The notes below the pieces were generated by a model. The model had not been told where the DNA came from. It saw only the letters and a program-made list of their open reading frames with translations, and did no database searches. Made by a program: the position numbers and the translations under genes. 33,881 nucleotides of DNA from an uncultured Sutterella sp. GTDB taxonomy: Bacteria; Pseudomonadota; Gammaproteobacteria; Burkholderiales; Burkholderiaceae_F. The DNA lies in NCBI GenBank assembly GCA_900315045.1, contig OMXR01000031.1:1-33881 (forward strand). Direction: 5' to 3'. This document shows positions 15,001 through 20,500 of the stretch, piece after piece. Position 1 is the stretch's first letter, and every line of letters begins with the position of its first letter.

Positions 15001-16080
15001 AACCTCACTGTCCTGGCTGGGTCCGGGACATACGACGCAAGCAGCAGCATCCTGTTCGGTCAGCACGGCGAACTGCGCTCGTACAACGACACGAACATCG
15101 TCGTGGTCAACAGCGATCTGCTGGTGGACAGCCATTTTGCCGTGGGCAACAACCTGTATGCCTCGGTGTTTGGCGAGGGCAAAGTCACGTTCCAGAGTCT
15201 CAGAAGCGCTGGAGACGTGGCCCAGGGAACCGACATCGGCTCCATCAGCGGCGAGATTCTCGAGGCCGGCGGCATGGTTGACCTGTCAGTGACCGAGCAG
15301 GGCGACATCCGATTCATGCAGATCAGCGCCCCGCGCGTCTGGCTCTCCACTCCCGACTCAGTCGAGGTCAACCGGATCAATGTGGGATCGAACGGCTCCG
15401 AATCGATCGCCGTTCCCGATCTGCTGCTTTCGGGCAGGATCATCCGTGTCGACCGGATTGGCAAGCTGGAATCCGGCCAGGGCGCCGGTCAGAACCGGAT
15501 CACGATCGCGCTTGAGGGCGAAGGCAGGGACCGCAGCCCGATTGAAAGCGTCGTCATCGGCAATCTTGCTGCCGGCGCCGTGGTGCAGAACATGTGGGCG
15601 AAGAACGGAGACATCACCGTCAGCTCGGGCGACCTGCATGTGAGCAAGATCTACTCCGAAGACAAGGTGACGTTCCGCAACGGCAGCCTTGACATTGCCG
15701 TCTACGGAACAACGCCGAGAAGAGACGGAGAGCGGATCGTTCTCTGGAACAACATGTTTGAGAACAGCCCCGCCGGCGACCGCGCCGCCTGGCACAGCGG
15801 CTCCGGAAGCGACAAGCGCTGGCTCACGCTCGACCTCAACTCGGGCGGCGGAGCCCGCGTCCGCAACGGCATCATCGTGGACTACGGCGACTACGTACAG
15901 CTTGACCGCACGAGCGACAGCGTGGTCAACCAGATGCGCGCGCGTCTCACGGACAACCCGTACCGGGCGGCGACCTTCGAAGCGATCAGCCTGTTCGACC
16001 GTACTCCGCTTTCCGTGCCGGCTCCGGTTCTGAATCCAGGACCAGCCAGGGCAGAAGAAGAAAAGATCACAGTCGAGTAG
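1..16080 (+). CDS. Giant filamentous adhesin (LktA/FHA-like beta-repeat exoprotein), 5'-truncated by the window
   Basis: The frame is open from base 1 to a TAG at 16078-16080 with no internal stop. The GTG at base 1 is probably not the true start, because no export signal or TPS domain is visible. About the first 80 residues look helical. Residues ~80-2600 repeat glycine/alanine-rich beta units of the kind found in leukotoxin LktA-like filamentous adhesins. Residues ~2850-5200 carry short G-D-I/V hydrophobic repeats typical of FHA-like beta-helices. Helical stretches interrupt it near 301-400, 1805-1880, 2739-2805 and 3621-3765. I found one cysteine (C2766), as expected for an exported fibre. 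The C-terminus has no autotransporter barrel, YadA-type anchor or LPXTG motif, so two-partner secretion by an outside gene is the best guess. The family call is firm in outline; the exact subfamily, partner and ligand are unknown. Confidence 0.8.
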   Translation: MSSLSDISDRMNALKAESVSVDALANKSDEYVRKIEQLRTLVTSGSRVKTIISALNHASSAYGALTGLWNELLGLLDPATYVHFYSRSQITNTQHGGASSQADIGGNFSINNFENKAITAIAQGATLQAAGAAELSAQAKTLVVSLSGSGGKYGTAAESGKAGIGATVIVQNIVGDSLVVMGNNTSITGSSVSLEATNVTRQYAVVYGAGDADKFGLNGMINIMNGDSNAVVSVSDSARLTGLGEGGVALNASNDTIVLGITGGLSLGSDSTYAAIGFGLTDINFDTNSIAAISDNATEHEGGMSLLTQDEQNEITTEAQAYGEERKEKIASQVAADITAGYISASDRQGEIDRRLANVKSARRDELLVAKLAEKSDASPEFAVRMRKILPAKLVREIATTVSRPTFEFGEGSSVTVKKGESSLIVSNLSDSSVPKQDGLIKASSLTVTSKSDGAINAIAIEGSYVGQHAAFDKFNGFMKRSKASSFMDWLPKAADAPLDMANKSLGRKITEKIKGPAAQGAPAQGAAAAPINMANQHGDAAVAVNIAGSGSLALVFSDGQTLSLVDSTTVELSDDAPAATVSARDDLFSGSWAGTAAINWHAGAAGGAVAARSFQFGASLGLTSLDRNVDSIVASSKITGVSELKNLAEKAGAQVGAGLGLAIGHGSGGGLEGSAAASVSSNYVNESVNALLYEDTVTGDENTAITNRAFAGDVQVAGGLNFTWSSGGAVGGTFGGSVTLSRARNSLLSGIQGGSYDKVDSIDVQAVKGTTQVNAAVSGAVSTEAASAGFGGAFAYGQVKNTSRSLIADATITAAGAVSAHTDDTASESAYKKYLEDRGIDFTGASYIGEKGRELIGAEKGGSKTLNFAIAFNYARLGGVDAGISLNFLEDTMLSEISGSAITAARLQSQADSKTLALGIALGVTTGARVFGGAGSFAYNSAENTNRALLADNSVTLTGNNASDRLVESIANNDASLIAITGEAGFGRGAAAGLGFAFNDLDNTTEALIQGGSLETEDDTKSLSVHVDADNTSNIAAVAFGVNVSTQSAAVSGTLALNLGNNSTEAAVEQYSDENTLSGTTISDLGALTVTAHDRSVRQTGAGELSWANSGLAAAGVAIAYSEIGGTSVGSKKEKLKARVTGATITTHDGASLTISARDESTLRTAGVGLGISAGGGAILNAQGASAAGVISKTTSASLTSTSIDKEDDPGNLSGSGTSLVTLISASDNYIGTGGAAASGSFGAGLATVGAGLSINKIGADTNTSVADSDLHVAGLLAKAEAANDIVGVGIGASGSLGPASVTGSFNYNYIGSDTTSSIENSTVAARDNIGIIASSDDRIASYAGTLALSNQGGAVGASVSYSEITGKTRAGASQSTFSATGAAAGAIETRSNIADSHIVHTQASGSTFSPNALVNARALGESVRHDTGVVVDSSATHSVSSVVASAGVGYLGAAAAVFAENYFSGETEAYLAGTGVNADSVKTVGADGAVPDVGASQSAAVRASDYTNAAAMVVGAGGGQFLGLSATQNTNNSDRKITARIEGADQNAPVKLNVQDLDVEAVSKQGMSNLGIAAAGTYMGFSADGNFLNNTIHNTTSALVKNADIGFAGKAAVDARNLSLASIGTYNVAGTIFGGAAGISYGAVDQASSVLASVIGSTISDHGQAAGSSLAVTSSNYGESTSVLVSVAGAGIGGSVSVTLTYFDFDAEVGTIAENSTLEANSLTLRAENDIFSTINGTSVGGSALGSSGANSAAVTVSDRVYSSVAASTVTARKTLAVEAESRRDLRQTVANIAGGAIAGIGVNLQENWINKGITDKASQDQHEASDMKERLAEMLSSVKDNTGLFRGLSDEQRASMHKKSLIRVWDGTMSEKTGVHAIVKDSSLSVDKTAEGNAAPTLTISAVERNKIDNTAGSGGLGIVAVVTTLTKNAIHHKSDVQVLNSSLTGHTLALSTVLGDNKKHVDGYDAAMAAGKSEEEFDAGRGLVTLSAVGSVGGLTVIPAFATIDEEGTAGIQFNNTSVSAVNTTLSAVDTTTRKATAAAGTISAIPVNILKAKVNDASSLAIDFQYSTEKTIESTGLFAATAEKRDSSLAKTYGFTLSGIGYNGSLPTATDSSTAAVRMQGNSLTLKARDANFHAFNAPELLTETDLHGLEILGGFHAESNAIATSRALVRIDSGNTFGVNTLAFRSRIGESGRTMVKGDLDSVSVQGLNFAPDLSNTRTETVSSVVLGAQDYLENANGQGQTHLTVSADSYAEHFSHAYMFEVGVLSFSPNGALRSRSTVNDTVTADVWGGTLAEADITADAHAATDTRVSANGFSAVELGVSSKGITDINNTVSATLRGTWDVDGTLNVRAKTSDKLESLTRTTKVDLLGVSWVESEITTKGTTTASVSDDTVVRAGRVTMLAENAFSLNESGKYDKVLRGIVAGFAGGGINLSEDTIDATAKVNIGKRSSVITTGQQVYESSTLSNMIHNIDGTTVELLGGATSRADVIHKYSNIVNVAEGSRLMNIGSYEEGGITLSAHESLYEQVDSSVDIWTVIGIAPNSRAANRTTRNDQITVAGEIDSKRDLNLFAGADPFGNLANTTSKTIAETYNHSVIPIGWSTNPQTELNSNNFVVIGPNGSGKAIRNINIVADAGIEKGETRSESFAWFNGGSETRKTQLEVKDGKYTYAHNADNYVRVDQGGWLLAGDKSVIDISITGVKVPEGSISGSYNGYSGQGSYTITALDDEGNHYDDIETGIHTGTMDYANYLNAQWQRVCDLIEAYSRAGHESDPAYAGYLQERAMLEDQMEQLGLMRTFTENGRTQRIPVTSGYQIVYVELPDQLTASGGNIVVTADSLYGSGSLTAHGQPRISVSNTSNAYLKVNSMTIGDSGGGILFRENKLADGDEGRAQINALNKKSAYQASFSKLVTGASGSGAGISIQNENRWDEEIPVVDSQAGQGLYRALGNVEIAGTLQGALTPVRIENRSGSIVIDSGTKDKPVNVNGAQIVMNARGDISQGYTDSLVNIGYTPQSALAGLELAKKQTTTTYTTNSQNELSETRTATQSEVDAALDGKTGNGRISGGSIYLAASAININGTIQSGYGDYSVSVDEDALQNAISASRSGINGKIVNGRMMYKVTEGGAVANADGSFRYGVEVYYDPLSERLVTEAIETTGGKIHLTGRVISTGGGKIFAADGGAEISITNTSDAALDVNRITNNSISGVIQITDTLTNQRVTYTRDGDGRTVATQISDYSAWVNAAEADKAQYVHDLGETNSFTPKAKVRYNWTDGTETSTRTTYKTDKTAFLSLITTDEQRLSSEESNSATIKESVTLNGKPLPIGAYVQTDSTSEDPYLLTASNQQSSETRSAIRSWTEWRFLNKHYYSQWTKTSGTRQVYVNSLLADKAVDIGFLGSKDGSITLSSSGDINLTANIRNNSAGADLTISSSAGSITQDSGAMVYGNRASLSAQDAIRSFDMAALDSASPVQLEAVTRTGDIGISVNGNVNLTTVAAGAASLSETAYGTQNVALRATGAISQQASGFGVKGQRIDITAGGAVGSISGEALKVQAGQTAEGNDTLSASISVDAAGEVSLIQTAGNMRIGRIDSHGSDVRIQAQGTLVDATPYSTSSSTVDTDELVDKWISAGLIEGPAGNPYLQRLAQEADDYEQGVRSGYESYLKLKAYFQANPQAPEYRTDENYTEQQEAENRAAYDQLVDRYSRNKAAFADLESKYGPYASADAYLAQDERYAVLTDRRDHPKYEWTRDQMLYAIRSAIVNKQTGSTDQEKKNANIVGRNVTIEALGIGLDRDTKQEITAEMLQGPDAVQYLKVLANADAADVTIEYERDAQGGIVYSTIPVYRTTDLLDGNGQRVIDHYEDPERRIGPVYRKTVALDALGNPVVDHYEQGQAVIDKFIVGGKTPVGIYATGTLNAQSTGSGASEEGAIYIASRKQDDANPAPVMQIGQIQTSGQQSDVRLLGKAGVVSALSESGLPNVSARDLLVEGGSGSIGEITDAGQIRNFNVDLTGSLEMRADGDIYVRSLRTSDQLLIASAYSPGSITIQSDFGIGMADVYEGLGYISAGTGLNMIVDPQSGVIGSNDIPVRILDSGNAIELTALSAYIKGVNGEGASDKMLLGAIQVGDTLSVLNLEHPIELLADYEKTVIKVDEHGDPVLDGNGRYTTETVQRSGSITTVGDSATVIIEARRHITLNGSVTSNGSQSDNASLLLSSDGDSILINGRTSMPNVSVLANQHVTEGASGVISAKTMSLTAGGYVSLENAANDISQIGIHGVDSDSSAGQKQTLGDIAIIVGNEQLEFTADDPVLGNVSVSNRGVASSGNTRTGGHIVWQGGLQAHNDENRPGQQGSISLTAQGDVQVTGTTQADNGILISSEAGKINVNGKMSADTGAISMTAYNGSIQTQGDIDAGSTISAIAGGDITFDGELDAGGSVTTMVTGDHNIFIKGNVTSGVTHPGDDQSQVVSVVTGSGGIYYEGSITARGDISGLVEGGEAVSGIYVNGSAVSQNGSVRAELSQTVESGQNAHQGFIAVNGNISAARDVDMRMAKDGAFVAEGSIRSSGNVGISIGQNGDVDVLEEIDASGDISVRIGSGDISIGSGTSAGSVAVHAAGSIALSSGLGRVEVYGAARTDSGDISIAAASPAYAQGLQNSSIVIGVGSQINSGRNVTLEATRGDIYVTDAISSSRSLTTITHEQGDVYFETDVAVNGNVLIRADQGDVLIGEEVTSAAGDIDIQTTQGDVNIGKAMKAENGSVTVKVGEAGPAGGIIVGNLGQDARTVSAGTDVTLEVTEGRVFVYGQTEAGRDVSISAGASQYGTSTYESIVIEQNGAIKAARDASLTVTNGDLYVSDDVLAGRNLNVQALSEGTVFFDETISGSASVKAYAEKGDIAVSASVTSESGDIAMSVGEGNVWVNQAVTAENGSIGIQVGTDESGGGGITLGLNNETGMAPGADYALKAGQDISLKTPNGKITVYGKAYAGAAEQPSEGNLTVLAGSGTYDASSSILFGQHGELRSYNDTNIVVVNSDLLVDSHFAVGNNLYASVFGEGKVTFQSLRSAGDVAQGTDIGSISGEILEAGGMVDLSVTEQGDIRFMQISAPRVWLSTPDSVEVNRINVGSNGSESIAVPDLLLSGRIIRVDRIGKLESGQGAGQNRITIALEGEGRDRSPIESVVIGNLAAGAVVQNMWAKNGDITVSSGDLHVSKIYSEDKVTFRNGSLDIAVYGTTPRRDGERIVLWNNMFENSPAGDRAAWHSGSGSDKRWLTLDLNSGGGARVRNGIIVDYGDYVQLDRTSDSVVNQMRARLTDNPYRAATFEAISLFDRTPLSVPAPVLNPGPARAEEEKITVE
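13894..15375 (+). repeat. Three tandem ~172-177-aa supra-repeats in the adhesin C-terminal region
   Basis: Three consecutive blocks begin with a G-(R/K)-hydrophobic-x-V-Y-G motif at residues 4632, 4804 and 4981 (bases 13894, 14410 and 14941). In the same order each then carries an S-hydrophobic 'I-V-I/I-L-F' strand, a G-D/S-D-L/I-Y/L-V strand and a 'G-R/N-N-L' type strand followed by a V-Y/F-F/T-F strand. The first two blocks are 172 and 177 residues long; the third decays after about residue 5125. The pattern suggests internal duplication of a beta-helix segment. The boundaries were drawn by eye. Confidence 0.6.
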
Positions 16081-16089
16081 AGGCAGATA

Positions 16090-16119
16090 CGGTTTCGGGA
16101 GCCGAAGCTCCCGAAACCG
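16090..16119. terminator. Strong hairpin between convergent genes, probable bidirectional terminator
   Basis: A perfect 13-bp stem (16090-16102 with 16107-16119) closes a four-base loop, CGAA on the plus strand and TTCG on the minus strand. It lies 10 bp after the adhesin stop and 40 bp after the stop of the minus-strand membrane gene. The plus strand is followed only by GTCTATTT, so the T-tract is weak. The position between convergent stops supports a shared terminator. Confidence 0.7.
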
Positions 16120-16159
16120 GTCTATTTGAGAAGGAGAGGGACGGGCCCCGGCCTCAGTG

Positions 16160-16648
16160 TCAGTGATGGTGGTGATGCACCATCGTGTGCTCTGTTTCCT
16201 GCGCCTGCACGCCGCCCAGTCCCGGATCAAGCATGCCGAACACCATGGCCACGTGCGCGAGGATCAGATACGCGATAAGCGCGACAAAGTGCCTCTTGAG
16301 CTTCTGGCGGGAAAGATCCAGGCCGTAGAGCGCGACGGCGAATGCGGGCAGAACCGCGAGGACAAACGCAATGATGGCCGTCACGTCGATCCAGCCCTGC
16401 CAGACGATGGAACCGAGGACATTGAGCACAAAGTAGACCAGAAGCCCGAGGTAGTAGGCCGCAAGCACGATGCCTGCGGTACGTGTGAACGATTTCAGAC
16501 ACCGCTCCTTCTCGGGACTTGCGCCGAGCAGCAGGAAGAACTCCGCCGCGACAAGTGTTTCGGCAAGAACCATCGGCACCACCATGAAGGCGATCAGGTT
16601 CCAGGGCTGGTTCTCGGCAAGCAGCGCCATGTATGCGGTCATGCGCAT
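16160..16648 (-). CDS. Small four-helix integral membrane protein with C-terminal pentahistidine tail
   Basis: The protein has 162 residues. I do not recognise it with certainty. Four hydrophobic segments lie near residues 17-42, 57-78, 86-110 and 120-139, with basic loops between helices 1/2 (KERCLKSFTR) and 3/4 (RQKLKRH). E30 and E36 fall inside the first helix. After the last helix a short soluble tail ends E-H-T-M-V followed by five histidines (158-162), which could bind a transition metal; that is inference from composition. The ATG at 16648 is preceded by AAGAAAGGAA about 6-8 bases upstream, a good ribosome-binding site. It is transcribed alone towards the adhesin gene and ends at the shared hairpin. 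A small permease or metal-related membrane protein is possible. That it encodes a membrane protein is quite certain; its role is not. Confidence 0.75.
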   Translation of the reverse strand: MRMTAYMALLAENQPWNLIAFMVVPMVLAETLVAAEFFLLLGASPEKERCLKSFTRTAGIVLAAYYLGLLVYFVLNVLGSIVWQGWIDVTAIIAFVLAVLPAFAVALYGLDLSRQKLKRHFVALIAYLILAHVAMVFGMLDPGLGGVQAQETEHTMVHHHHH

Positions 16649-16805
16649 TTTCGATATTCCTTTCTTCTGAGCAAGTTTCAGATACGGCTTCGCTCAGTGC
16701 CCGGTTCCGGGCAGCGTTCCGTACCATAACGGAGTCATTGTATTTGTATAACAGCATCCGTCTCCGGTAATACATCAATCTTCCTGCATGCCGAGTCGCG
16801 GCGCC

Positions 16806-17035
16806 GGCGGCAGCTGCCGCCACCACTTTTCGGTCTCAAGTCTCGATCCCTCGCGGCACATTTGCCGCAGGACGCCGTTTTCTCTCAAAGGCAGAGTGGT
16901 GCCTTTTGCCCGACGAATGGACGAGGCAAAGTCCCGGCGCAGAACTGTTCTCCTCCCTTGGGGGCACAGTGACGACTGACGGCGATCCGCAGCCGCCGGG
17001 AGGATTTGTCTCCCGGGGAGAGTGCGGCGTTTTTG
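16806..17035 (+). ncRNA. Candidate structured RNA or hairpin-repeat island
   Basis: Several perfect stem-loops lie close together: a 16-bp palindrome at 16806-16821, a 6-bp stem with CATT loop at 16853-16868, a 7-bp stem (AAAGGCA/TGCCTTT) at 16887-16906 followed by a T, and a stem near 17000-17025 whose CCGGGAG arm pairs with CTCCCGG inside an outer GCCGC/GCGGC pair. The last is followed by GTTTTTGG, so the plus strand ends like an intrinsic terminator. It could be a small RNA, a chain of extragenic palindromes or just GC-rich spacer. It matches no consensus I know. Confidence 0.3.
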
Positions 17036-17083
17036 GAGTCAGCCCTGATTGTTTGCTGACGCATATGAAATTTTCTGCATCAT

Positions 17084-17106
17084 GATTAATATTTCTTTTA
17101 TTAATC
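17084..17106. promoter_or_regulatory. AT-rich inverted repeat, possible operator
   Basis: GATTAAT at 17084-17090 is repeated in inverted form as ATTAATC at 17100-17106 with a 9-bp spacer, inside the most AT-rich stretch of this intergenic region. The size and symmetry fit a dimeric regulator site, but no protein can be assigned. Confidence 0.3.
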
Positions 17107-17371
17107 AAGTGTATTGATGTTGGCATTCACAAGAAAAGAGGTACGCGGCGCAGGTTGCGCAATGCAGAAAGAGCAGCGATCTTAGCCATTCGCGGCGCTG
17201 CCTCCGATCAGCCGAATCTTCTGACGCGAGCCGACGCAAGCGTCAAGGATGCCGGCCGTTCCCGGAGTCCCTTTCTGCCCAGAGACGGATACAGGCGAAA
17301 ACCGGTTCAGGAATACGCCAGCGCCGGGCTTAAAAACAAGCTCTTAGATTGACCTCGTAAAACAAGCAAAG

Positions 17372-17427
17372 AAAGCGCTCTGCCATTGATCTTTCTCAAG
17401 ATCGGCACAAGTGAAAAAAGCGCTTTT
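17372..17427. promoter_or_regulatory. Two AAAGCGCT boxes 45 bp apart upstream of the UbiB-like gene
   Basis: AAAGCGCT occurs at 17372-17379 and again at 17417-17424, the second inside the 12-bp palindrome AAAAGCGCTTTT (17416-17427). The boxes lie about 30-85 bp upstream of a plausible -10 element, a position suited to a regulator. No known factor is assigned. Confidence 0.3.
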
Positions 17428-17454
17428 GTACTCATGAAAGGCCGCGAAGGGAAC

Positions 17455-17488
17455 TACAATAATCCCATGGCGCGGACCTTGGGTCCGC
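17455..17488 (+). promoter_or_regulatory. Probable -10 element and leader hairpin of the UbiB-like gene
   Basis: TACAAT at 17455-17460 resembles a sigma-70 -10 hexamer; no good -35 is seen at 16-18 bp. Just after the expected start point, GCGGACC (17472-17478) pairs perfectly with GGTCCGC (17482-17488) around a TTG loop, so the mRNA would begin near a stable hairpin. Confidence 0.35.
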
Positions 17489-17521
17489 AGTGCACATTTC
17501 ACTGTTTCGGGACATAAAACC

Positions 17522-20500
17522 ATGACTCCTCCGATCCAACGCACCAATTCCTTCTCCGGCATCAACAACCTGAACGATGCCCCGTCCGCCGATGCGCCGC
17601 TGCACGACGATACCAACGTCCAGACTCAGTCCAATCTCGGCAACAGGCTCAATCCGCAGGACGTCCCCCAAAGCCCCCGCAATGCCATCGTGCAGTGCCT
17701 GAAGGGCGAAAAAGTTCCGAGCGAGCTCAACCTCAAGGCGCCCCCGGAGGGCAAGACTGCCCAGGAGCAAAAGAGGGCCGTTGCCGACACGGTCGCCAAG
17801 ATCGCTGCCAGGCTCGCCCAGGGCGTTCCGCAGCAGGCGGACACGCTCGGCTTCACGCTTGGTGACGACAGTTTTGTCGAGCTGCGCACGGACGGCGAGG
17901 GCGGCGTCTTCATTTCCGTTGATGGCGGCAAGGAGGCGAGAATCGACGCGCACGACATTCCGGGCAACCTCGGCGAGCGCCTGCAGGCCGACCAGAACGC
18001 CAATGCCGAGCTCTACAGCCAGCAGACCGATCTGCCCGCTCAGACCAAGGCCGTGGTCGACGCCTTTGCCGATCTCGTGAGCGGCAAGAAGGTCCCCTCG
18101 CAGATGACGATCGTCGATCCGGTCACCGGCCGGACATCCCCGAAGATGAAGCTTGACCTTGCCAAGGCTGCCGTCAAGCTCTCCACCGCGCTCATGTTCA
18201 TGAAGCCCGGTACCGAATCCATGATGGGATTTACCGTGGGCCGATCCACGATCGAGCTGCGCCGCGACAACTTCGGCTCATTCTTTATTTCGATCGACGG
18301 CTCGAGCGAGCGCAAGGTGCCCGTTGACGACGTCAAGCTCGGACTTGCAAACAATCTTGCCAAGGACATGCTCACACACTCCGACATATACGGCAAAATC
18401 GACCTTGGCCTCACAAAGGCTGGCGCCAAGCCCAAGGAGCTTGCCCTTGCAAACCTCTCCGTCATCATCAGCGCCGCGAACGACTCGAAGAAGTCTCCGC
18501 TCGGTCGCGAAATCTATGAAAAGGCGCTCGAGCTCAAATTCGGCATCAAGCCCGAGGATCTCGCCGGACTCGGCCTGAACGGCCTGCGGAAGGTTGCGCT
18601 CAAGGCCCTTGAAGGCGGCTACAAGAATGCCAATGTCGCCAAGCGCGACATCGCAGCCATCGTCAAGGCCAATCCTCTGGCGCGCCTGGACATCATCAAC
18701 TCGCCCGAAGCGGCCAAGGAAATCCTCAAGATCCAGGAACTGCTTGAGAACAGCCCCGAGGAAGTTCAGCAGAAGACCGACATCAGCCGGATCAACGTGC
18801 GCTCGCGTGACCCGCAGGCCGGGATGACGGCTGAGCAGAAGAAGATCCACAACCTGGTTGCGGACCTGTTCATGCCCGCGGACTCCCGTCTCTACGAGAC
18901 CAACCAGGGGCAGGGGGCAAACCGCATCCGCCAGACGCTGCTCTCGAACATGGACGCGGTCGAGCTCATCGTGAAGGCGAAGCTCTCGGGGCAGGAACTG
19001 CCGCTTGGATCGCTTCCGGGGAACGTGCGCGCGGCCGTCCAGGGCGCGATCGACCAGATCCAGTGTCTGAAGGGCGAGAGAGTTCCGAGCCAGATCGCTC
19101 TGACGACTCCTCCCGCGGGCACAACGGCTGCCGAGCAGCATGCGGCTGTTTCCAAAGCCATCGCGGGGATCGCCACCTACTTCGCCTCGGGCGTGCCTCA
19201 GAACGCGGATGAAGTCGGCCTTCTCATGGGCAGCAGCGTCGTCACGGTGCGCACGGACGGGCAGGGCGGCGTCTTCGTTTCCATCGACGACGGCAGCGAG
19301 CAGCGGATCGGCGCCGATGAGATCGCTCCCAACTTCAGCGAGCGCGTGCTGGCCGACCGCGACAATCCACAGCGGAACAATCTGCCCGATCTGCAGGACG
19401 GCAAGGTGGACGCCAAGCGCCTGGAAGCCGCGCTGCGCCAGATGAACATGTCCGTATTCAGCCAGGCCGATGCGACGCTCGAGGGTGCCATCGACACGCT
19501 CGCCAGGGATCAGCAGCAGATTCTGAACACCAAGCTCGAAAGTTCGCTGCAGGGCGTCAAGCAGGCCAAGGAGGAGGCCGCCAACAAGGGCAATCCATGG
19601 GATATGAACATTCCTGCCATGTATGCCCAGATGGTCACGGCCCCCAAGGGAAGCCCGGAGCGCGCCCAGCAGCTCGCCGCCCTCATGAAGGAAATCTACA
19701 AGGGATTCGGCGATCTGGCGCTCGCCAAAAAGGACTCCGACGACAGAGCCGATAACGAAGAGATAGCCTACTCCATCACGCCTGATACCTGTGGCAATAA
19801 TCTCATATCACAAATCAATGTGCTGCTGCAGACGGCCGGCGTGAATCCTCCCGGAAAATGGTTCAGCGCCGAGGGAAAGGCAATTTATAACGACTTCTTC
19901 AACAACCTCGCCACGGACAGAATCCTGCAGTTCTTCGAAGAGGATCAGATGGAAGGGATACTCAAGATGCTGATGGATCCCCCTGAGGTGCCGGCCGGGA
20001 ACGCCCAGAACGCCCAGAACGTCCAGAACGGCGAGAACATCCAGAACGAAGAGGACGTTCAGAACGAAGGAAATGGAGAGAACGGCCAGAACGTCCAGCA
20101 AGGCAAGCAATACGCCACGAGCTATGAGAAGACTGTGGCGAAAATGCTGCAGGAAGCCAAGGATCTCGCCTATGACTTCAGGCCCTCGCTTGCACAGCTT
20201 GCCAACGAGGCTGAAGACTTCGACAAGCCCGGCATGGGCATGTTCACCAAGAAGGTGCTTAACAGCTACTTCTCGGGCGAGGTGAAGCTTCCCCCGAACC
20301 CAACGCAGGAGCAGGTTGACACGGCCAGGCAGGTGAACGCCGGCCGCGAGATCGACAAGCGCTCGATGCTCGCGGCGCTCGTGCGCTACTCGACGAGCGG
20401 CGTCTCGGAGACTGCGCAGCTCGGCGCCATGCTCAAGGGCGGCGGCCCCCTTCTGCACAAGCTTCTGCAGAACTTCAACATGCCCGGCATCGACCCGGAC

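Larger units (their letters stand above)
16649..17521. other. 873-bp intergenic region: hairpin cluster, AT-rich palindromic block and leader of the next gene
   Basis: No reading frame here looks like a real gene; the short open frames have arginine/serine/proline-rich shadow composition. Next to the minus-strand gene there is a hairpin at 16699-16712 in its likely leader. Then comes a run of hairpins from 16806 to 17035, an AT-rich stretch at about 17050-17130 with an inverted repeat, a mixed stretch (17130-17345) with only small stem-loops, and finally repeats and a promoter just before the UbiB-like gene. I recognise no known riboswitch or small RNA. Confidence 0.6.

Noticed and set aside
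16840..17040. Glycine riboswitch, suggested by GGCAAAAGG and CTCTG-like words on the minus strand
   Set aside because: The conserved CCGAAGG core and the paired order of the elements are missing, and no glycine gene follows.
16788..17126. Short open frames in the intergenic region (16788-16979 plus, 16836-17126 minus)
   Set aside because: Low-complexity Arg/Ser/Pro composition, no ribosome-binding site, and they run through hairpins.
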